Of a stretch of DNA of 64,000 bases, positions 58,200-64,000 are shown piece by piece. Positions within the stretch are counted from its first letter, which is position 1. The number at the start of each line of letters is the position of its first letter. This DNA is from Tethya wilhelma (lineage: Eukaryota > Porifera > Demospongiae > Tethyida > Tethyidae): positions 2,447,326 through 2,511,325 of the forward strand of contig CAXIPT010000001.1 of NCBI GenBank assembly GCA_964030475.1. The letters are read 5' to 3'. The notes under the pieces were generated by a model. The model did not search any database, had not been told where the DNA came from, and saw only the letters and a program-made list of their open reading frames with translations. Position numbers and translations under genes: made by a program.

Positions 58200-59017
58200 C
58201 TACGACTTTCTCTTGAAACTTAACAACTTTGAAGGAGATATGCTAAGGTCGGCTCGAGTTCTGTCAAAGTTTGGTTTTAATTTGTTCAAGAACTTTGAAC
58301 TCTTACTGTCAGTGCTACTGGGAGAGTCAATAGATCTGGGGGAGGGGGAGAGAGAGAGAGAGAGACTTAGCACAAGGACATTTTAGGTTGAATGACTTAC
58401 CCTTCATTTCTCTTGTATTCTTGAATCTTACTGTTGCAGTTTGTTATAAGTTGTTGAGTTAGACTCTGTAGAATAATATTGAGGTGGATATCATACACAA
58501 ATTGACTTCACTACTACAGAACTTCAAAATGAAGCACCAGAATAAGAAACCATTCATGCACACAATCACAATAATATTATGAACTAGTTAAGTATTAAGG
58601 GTCAGATGAGGTTATTGAAGAAAGAGAGACTTACAACTTTGTCTGAAGCAGTTGCCTCCATGTCCAGTAACAAACACTCCAGGCTGGGTAGAATGTATGC
58701 AGTCAACAGCTCCACAGATACAACTAGACAGCAAATCATTAAGGTCATCTCCATTTCAAACTGAAGCACATACTGGTACATCACTACAAACAACAAGAAG
58801 GGAAAAGAACTATTGGGTAATTTTTGTTCAGGATACAGCACTCAGAGATGTTCCTGTAAGCATCAAGTAGGGTGAGGGCAATGTCCTGACGTTTGGTGGC
58901 GTTCTGAGAATGGTTGTTGGCCTTGGCGATATTTGACAGTCTGGGAATGATAACTGGAAAACACAAAACACAACATATAATTTATTACTGAAGATCACAC
59001 CCACACACCCACACCCA

Positions 59018-59065
<48 letters not shown>

Positions 59066-61646
59066 TACATTCGTCTCTAAAGACTGGATCAGCAAGAGGT
59101 CCAATCCTAGCGAGGGTCTTAAGGACTGCCATCAACACCTGGTGGTCTATCTTGTACTGGTCTTCACTCATGAAATGTTCAAACTGCTCATGGACCCGAA
59201 CAAGAACCTACCCAAAGAAGAGGAAGCATCACCATCAAATGTTGGAGTCAACACAAAGTTATCTTGCAGCTATACATACATCTTTGCTTGTGACAGTGGC
59301 CATGATGGTTCCAAAACTACCAATGGTGTCCACTCTCACTGAACTGCATGAACATTGAACAATACAGTAATGAACAGTTCAAAGCAGGCATTAATCAGTA
59401 AGAACCACAAGCTGTGCATCGACACTTCCTAGTCAAGACTGAGAGTTAGGGAACACTAATGACTAACATTTCTGTGTCTCTGGCCAGCTTGGTCAGTTGA
59501 GGTAGGACTCCCTTCAAGATGAGCTTCTCGTCCACTCCTTTTACCATTATCTACAAGAACCAAACAGACATTAAATAAACGGACAACCTCTCATATCCAC
59601 AACACATAATTCTCATTTTTGTCAAACACAATAACAGCTGATGTTGTATAGACTCATTGCTATGTGGAATCGATGAAAGTAATTCTTAATCAACTTTTAT
59701 CGTAGCACAAAGGTTTGATAATGACCAAACGTTTCAACCCAAAGGTCTTCCTCAGTGGTAACACTGGTAAACACTAAGCACGCACTACAATAAATATGCA
59801 ATTACTGGGGGTGTGGTTCTTCTAATTAACCAGACATTTCGATATTTCATACTTAATTAACCGGACATTTCGATATTTCATACTTAACCACACCCCCAGT
59901 AATTGCATATTTATTGAAGTGCGTGCTTAGTGTTTACCAGTGTTACCACTGAGGAACAGGGTTGAAACGTTTGGTCATTATCAAACCTTTGTGCTACGAT
60001 AAAAGTTGATTAAGAATTACTTTCACAATAACAGCTGCCAACTTTGCACGAGCCTGTAGGTAGGGACACACACACATACACACACACACTCACCCCTAGG
60101 AGGATAGCGATGTAGCGCCGGACTTGAAATGAAGAGTGCCCAACGAGGTCTTGCATGAGCCCAATGATGAGTCCGTGTTTGTGTCTGTCTCTCTTCAGCT
60201 CAGAAACGGTTGCCTTTAGACTCTCCAGAGGACCAAAGTAGAGAGCCATGTCAACAATAGTGCTCCTCACGTAGTTAATCAACTGCTTATCATCCTATAC
60301 AAGAAACAAAGGGAATATTTCTGAAATATCACTGTAGCTACTAGCAGTGAAGAGAGCCTAGTTGTGCACTACCTTATTGTAGCAGGCCAGCACTCCAGAA
60401 ACAAACAATGGTAGTACAGGAGTTGTGAGTTGTGTCTGACCGTCAGCCAGAGCAGCACCAGGATTTTGTTTGGGTAGCTTGAGGCTACGCTCAAAATGAG
60501 GTTTGATCTGTGCAGAGAGAGAAAGAGAGAGAGAGAGAGATGTAGTGGACCTGATAACACTGGAAGTGGGCTCCAGAGGATTTGTACACTATGACAGTTT
60601 CAGCCGCCTGCAGGACACCATCGGCGCCTCAACCAAAGAAATCCAGAAGATGCTACTATCAGTCTCTAAAACAGCCATCAATGGCTCGTTCCGAATCTGG
60701 ACTAACCGGAATCATAGAAACGTTGAGGAATCATAAACTCTGACACTAAACCCCCCCCCTCCCCAAAGCTCCTTTCTGTATACATAGAATTAACATTACA
60801 ATACATCATTTTTCTTTTTAACCCTGAGTTTTGTACCTGGAACCCCCCCCTAGTGCGCCATGTAATAGATAACCATGTTGGCACTTCCTTGTACAAAACC
60901 CTCATTACAATGAAATGTTTTTTGAGGGAAAAAAAAGAAGAGAGAGAAGAGAGATTCAAGTTTTAAAGTGTGCAACATACTCAATGACATGTTGCAAAGC
61001 TATATACAGACACATGCGCATGTTATAAAGTTATAAATGTCATGTTGAACAGTTTTATGGGCACATATGCATGTTGCAAACTTACAAGTGTACATTTTGC
61101 AAAGTTACAAGTGTACATGTTGCCAAGTTGCAAGTACATGTACATGTTGCAAAGTANTATCTGTCTGTCAGCTGCCCCTCACCTGACTATGCTGTGTATT
61201 CTCTTGATGATGGAGTGCATCTCAGCGATGGCGTGAGGAAGGAGATACTTGTTGGCCCCTATCCCCTCATAAGAGGCCTGATAGACACTCTCTACTGACC
61301 CTGCATGAGTAAACACATGCATGAGGAAGCTATAGACATATGTTGGAGCAATTGAAAGCATTAGGAGTTATGACTACACACCAAGGTAAGAGAACTGATC
61401 TAGTAAGTGTGGGCCTATATTGAACCCATCATCACTGACTGTAGGGGTAGGAAGAGTATGTACCACACAACAGAAACCTCTTTACAAACTTCTAGTGGAA
61501 TAAACTGATGGACCCTCAAAGAAGAAATATGGCCATGTCAGCATATTAGCCACTGCATGGCATCTTGCATGCTAGTGATTGTCACATCTATCTGTGAGGA
61601 CCACTTACCAACTAATTCCATCTCAATAGCCTCGATCAGTGAACTA
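58200..61646 (-). CDS. RELCH: RELCH (LisH/HEAT recycling-endosome protein), C-terminal exons
   Basis: RELCH links Rab11 recycling endosomes to OSBP at the trans-Golgi and moves cholesterol between them. Only the C-terminal HEAT-repeat part is in the window; the gene continues beyond 61.6 kb or past the window end. Exons on minus: 58200-58335 (FLNKLKPNFDRTRADL to stop), 58401-58465, 58635-58760 (AYILPSLECLLLDMEATASD), about 58830-58953, 59069-59207 (VRVHEQFEHFM, TLARIGPLADPVFRDEF), about 59279-59345 (VRVDTIGSFGTIM), about 59466-59553, about 60090-60296 (VRSTIVDMALYFGPLESL), about 60373-60507, about 61176-61302 and shorter ones to 61646. The order FGTIM / GPLADPVFRDEFIIP / LLDAYRNISECC / LPSLECL / KFLNK matches the family C terminus. 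The exon joint after SECC is uncertain. Confidence 0.8.
59675..60024. mobile_element. 350-bp nearly perfect palindromic element in RELCH intron
   Basis: The left arm starts GAAAGTAATTCTTAATCAAC and the right arm ends with its exact complement at 60024. Pairing extends about 150 bp per arm with few mismatches around a short AT-rich centre that repeats ACATTTCGATATTTCATACT. The 14-mer CACAATAACAGCTG lies at 59627-59640 and again from 60024, as if duplicated on insertion. Confidence 0.8.
61060..61157. repeat. Imperfect tandem repeat ending at a single N
   Basis: Several copies of a unit of about 27 bp built on CATGTTGCAAAGTTACAAGT, ending at the N at 61157. Probably collapsed in assembly. Confidence 0.65.
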
Positions 61647-63941
61647 CTGCCAAAACAGAGATTGGACTACACGTACACCTAGCCATCTACATAGAAATGA
61701 AGATCATGTGATCAACTCATAACATCACATGACCGACTAATCAACTATGATACAAAAGAACTGAGGCAGGAACATTATTTCAACAAGACTTACAATGATA
61801 GCCAAAGAGAAGAAAGGTAGCAGGACCAGGTATGGATCACAGGGAGAGACTGCCTTTGGAGAACAGTGCTTCGATATAGAGTGTGAAGGATATAGTGTTG
61901 GTGCTGCTCCCTCTGTCAGTCCGGCATGGAGGTGACAGCCTCCTCTCCAGCACATAGCTACTGGATATTGAAAAGTGTTTCTATTATAAATGAAACTCAG
62001 TATAAAGATCATTTTAGGTATGCTACTATATATACCTTGAAAAGTGTTCTCCTAACAATACACAAATAAATAGCAACACTATAGGACAATTAAGATGAAC
62101 ACTTACGGATGAGTGTATTTACCTCTCCTGTCATATTGTGTTCTCAATAGGCAACATGGTCCCTGGAGGGGCAATAAATAGAAACACACACTCTTGTCTG
62201 CTTCAGGCAGAGAAGGAAGAAGAGAGCTGTTGGGTTGACTCCCTCTCTCCTCTAGACACCAACCATCCTACAACCTTGACACACATATAATACACAAACT
62301 TGAGAGGAGCAATGTGTAATTTGATTAGCACGAAATTTATAAGGTATGAGGTCGTCACGTAATGTTGAGACGCAATCCACGAAAATTTCCCCGTGAATTT
62401 CTGTTCAAAACAAAAACGCAAAAATTTCCCCCCACAAAAAATTCCCGCTATATGGTAAATGATGTTCATGGTCAGTGATACATGTAATCCACATACAATA
62501 TAGTACAAAAGTTTGCCGGCTTTCAATATTAATTGACGGATTTGGCAGTTTTGGTTTTGCACAGCACATACAGAATACATGTATTACTGTGTGCACTACT
62601 GCCAAATAAAATCCTCCAATTATGAAATATTTGACAATTGGCCAAATTTTATTCCTGCCATTATTTTTGTTTTGTACTATATGGTATTTCACTGGTGGAT
62701 AGCTAGCTTAAAAGGAAAACATTATGGTATGAATACGACTGAGTGGAATATGAGATCACTGTGTGTGGGAGGGAAAGAAAGAGTATAAGAGATACTAGTT
62801 ATTGCTCACCTCATCAACACCATTGAAGGTAGTACATCTCTCTCTCTCTCTATCCTTGCTCCATCCATTGCCAGAGAGAGAGAGAGAGCTAGAGGTGCAC
62901 ATGGGAAGAAGAGTTGAACAACTTGAACCTCCCATCCTGTGCCATTCTGGTGAGGCTCAGTTACTATAGAGATTATCATAAAATACATCAAAGGAAATTG
63001 CTAATCTACTGAGGAAACAACTTACCACTGAGTCACTTTTCATCTCTGAATTCACCGAGGCTCAACAGCTACAGGTAACTGATGCTTTTCTATTTAGAGC
63101 ACCACATTACATCACTATAATTATTTGCAATTCAAGGGGGTACCCCAATCATGGATTCCCCTATAGATGGACCTGGCAATGTATGTAACTTCATGGATAT
63201 CCATGGTAACTTCAATACTTATAGCAGTCATGAAGAATCACACTGAGTGACGAGCATGTGCAGTTTGCAAGTGTTTTTATTTCATGATTTATTCTAACTT
63301 GTTTGTTTTGTGACAACAGGATGTGGGAGAGACTGTCTTGATGGCCTCCTAACCTCATCAGATGGCCATATTAAATCTGTTATTACTAGTACTCACCTCT
63401 ATTGCATATGTGACATGTGCAGACACAAACCCACATGTGCACAATACAAACATATCAGTCCAATTATATATAGCTCAAGGTTACATAGCTGCTTCCCGTG
63501 ACCTTCTGTTATTCACACACACATCATACATGGACACACAACTTTGCGGCTTGTGATACTACCATCTTACGATAAATCTTGAGGTGAATGGTTGTCCATG
63601 CAGCAGAACCCTATACCCTATCTGACACTGAATTGTAAAATCATTTCATATATGATGATGATCAGCTGCTATATCATAAATGGCCCATGCTACAACCATC
63701 ACACAAGGCATGCATCATTTGGTTGGATTGCATGCATGGACAGCTATACTATGGATATATATTAGTTTCATTGATCAAACACCTTTTTCAAATCAAAAGA
63801 TTAAAACAATGGAAGAAAGTGAATAAATTTTCACAAAAAAATTTAAATAATCCATGAAAAAATTCCACACAAGTCATATAAATTATGCCATATAATGTTA
63901 GTAAATAATACAAATTGAATGGTGCATGAAAATTTTCACAA

Positions 63942-63945
<4 letters not shown>
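61647..63945. other. No supported gene; scattered repeats
   Basis: No exon could be assigned with confidence. It contains a CT/GA hairpin (62837-62892), a single end of the TATAGCGGG-type MITE (62400-62456, ending ATTCCCGCTATATGGTAA), and TA-rich sequence. Upstream RELCH exons may be hidden here. Confidence 0.4.

Positions 63946-64000
<55 letters not shown>
63946..64000. repeat. (CA)n at window end
   Basis: Uninterrupted CA dinucleotide repeat continuing to the last base. Confidence 0.95.

Noticed and set aside
1..64000. CRISPR array, bacterial operon or phage features
   Set aside because: None seen. The tandem repeats are microsatellites or transposon ends, and the genes are spliced animal genes.

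Overview
This window looks like nuclear DNA from a compact, intron-rich animal genome, most likely a demosponge such as Amphimedon. The evidence is short GT/AG introns (often 50-100 bp), genes packed head to head, conserved animal genes (CTU2, SSR1, LENG1, KATNB1, TCAIM, RELCH, NECAB), and an NLR-type gene with two N-terminal death-fold domains followed by NACHT and LRR. The species is inferred, not read directly. Exon coordinates were worked out by hand from splice signals, reading frame and remembered family sequences; allow an error of 1-2 bases.

Layout. Bases 1-8564 hold three tandem copies of a sarcosine/dimethylglycine dehydrogenase-like gene: copy A is cut by the window edge, copy B lacks its middle, and copy C is nearly complete but lacks a few exons beside a single N. 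Next come a NECAB-like EF-hand/ABM gene (8746-10875), an NLR gene with one in-frame TGA (11133-15458) and a small PGYGGFVPR-type gene (15577-16751). CTU2 (minus, 16882-19828) faces away from an almost intronless PLP-dependent decarboxylase (to 22538). An SLC6 transporter (minus, 23050-26371) has a 435-base gap where its last membrane helices should be. It is divergent from a type I membrane protein (26649-27995).

The middle is a dense housekeeping cluster: TCAIM, SSR1/TRAP-alpha, LENG1 (with a tRNA-Ser(GCT) in an intron), an unidentified coiled-coil gene carrying a Helitron-like insertion, KATNB1, and a C8orf82/UPF0598 gene whose start codon lies only about 116 bp from that of KATNB1. A calcineurin-type phosphatase with C-terminal EF-hands follows (45691-49380), then an unidentified protein with a large first exon (49832-51347).

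Bases 51.4-56.4 kb are mostly short inverted-repeat elements, including one with a Ulp1/PHD-like fragment. From 56.4 kb onward there is a duplicated block of the C8orf82 3' end and the RELCH 3' end, then the RELCH C-terminal exons to about 61.6 kb. Four isolated single Ns occur. Three coincide with broken or duplicated gene structure, so part of the apparent duplication may be an assembly or haplotype artefact.

The genes do not form one pathway. The common theme is divergent gene pairs with short shared promoters, plus many small fold-back DNA elements in the introns.
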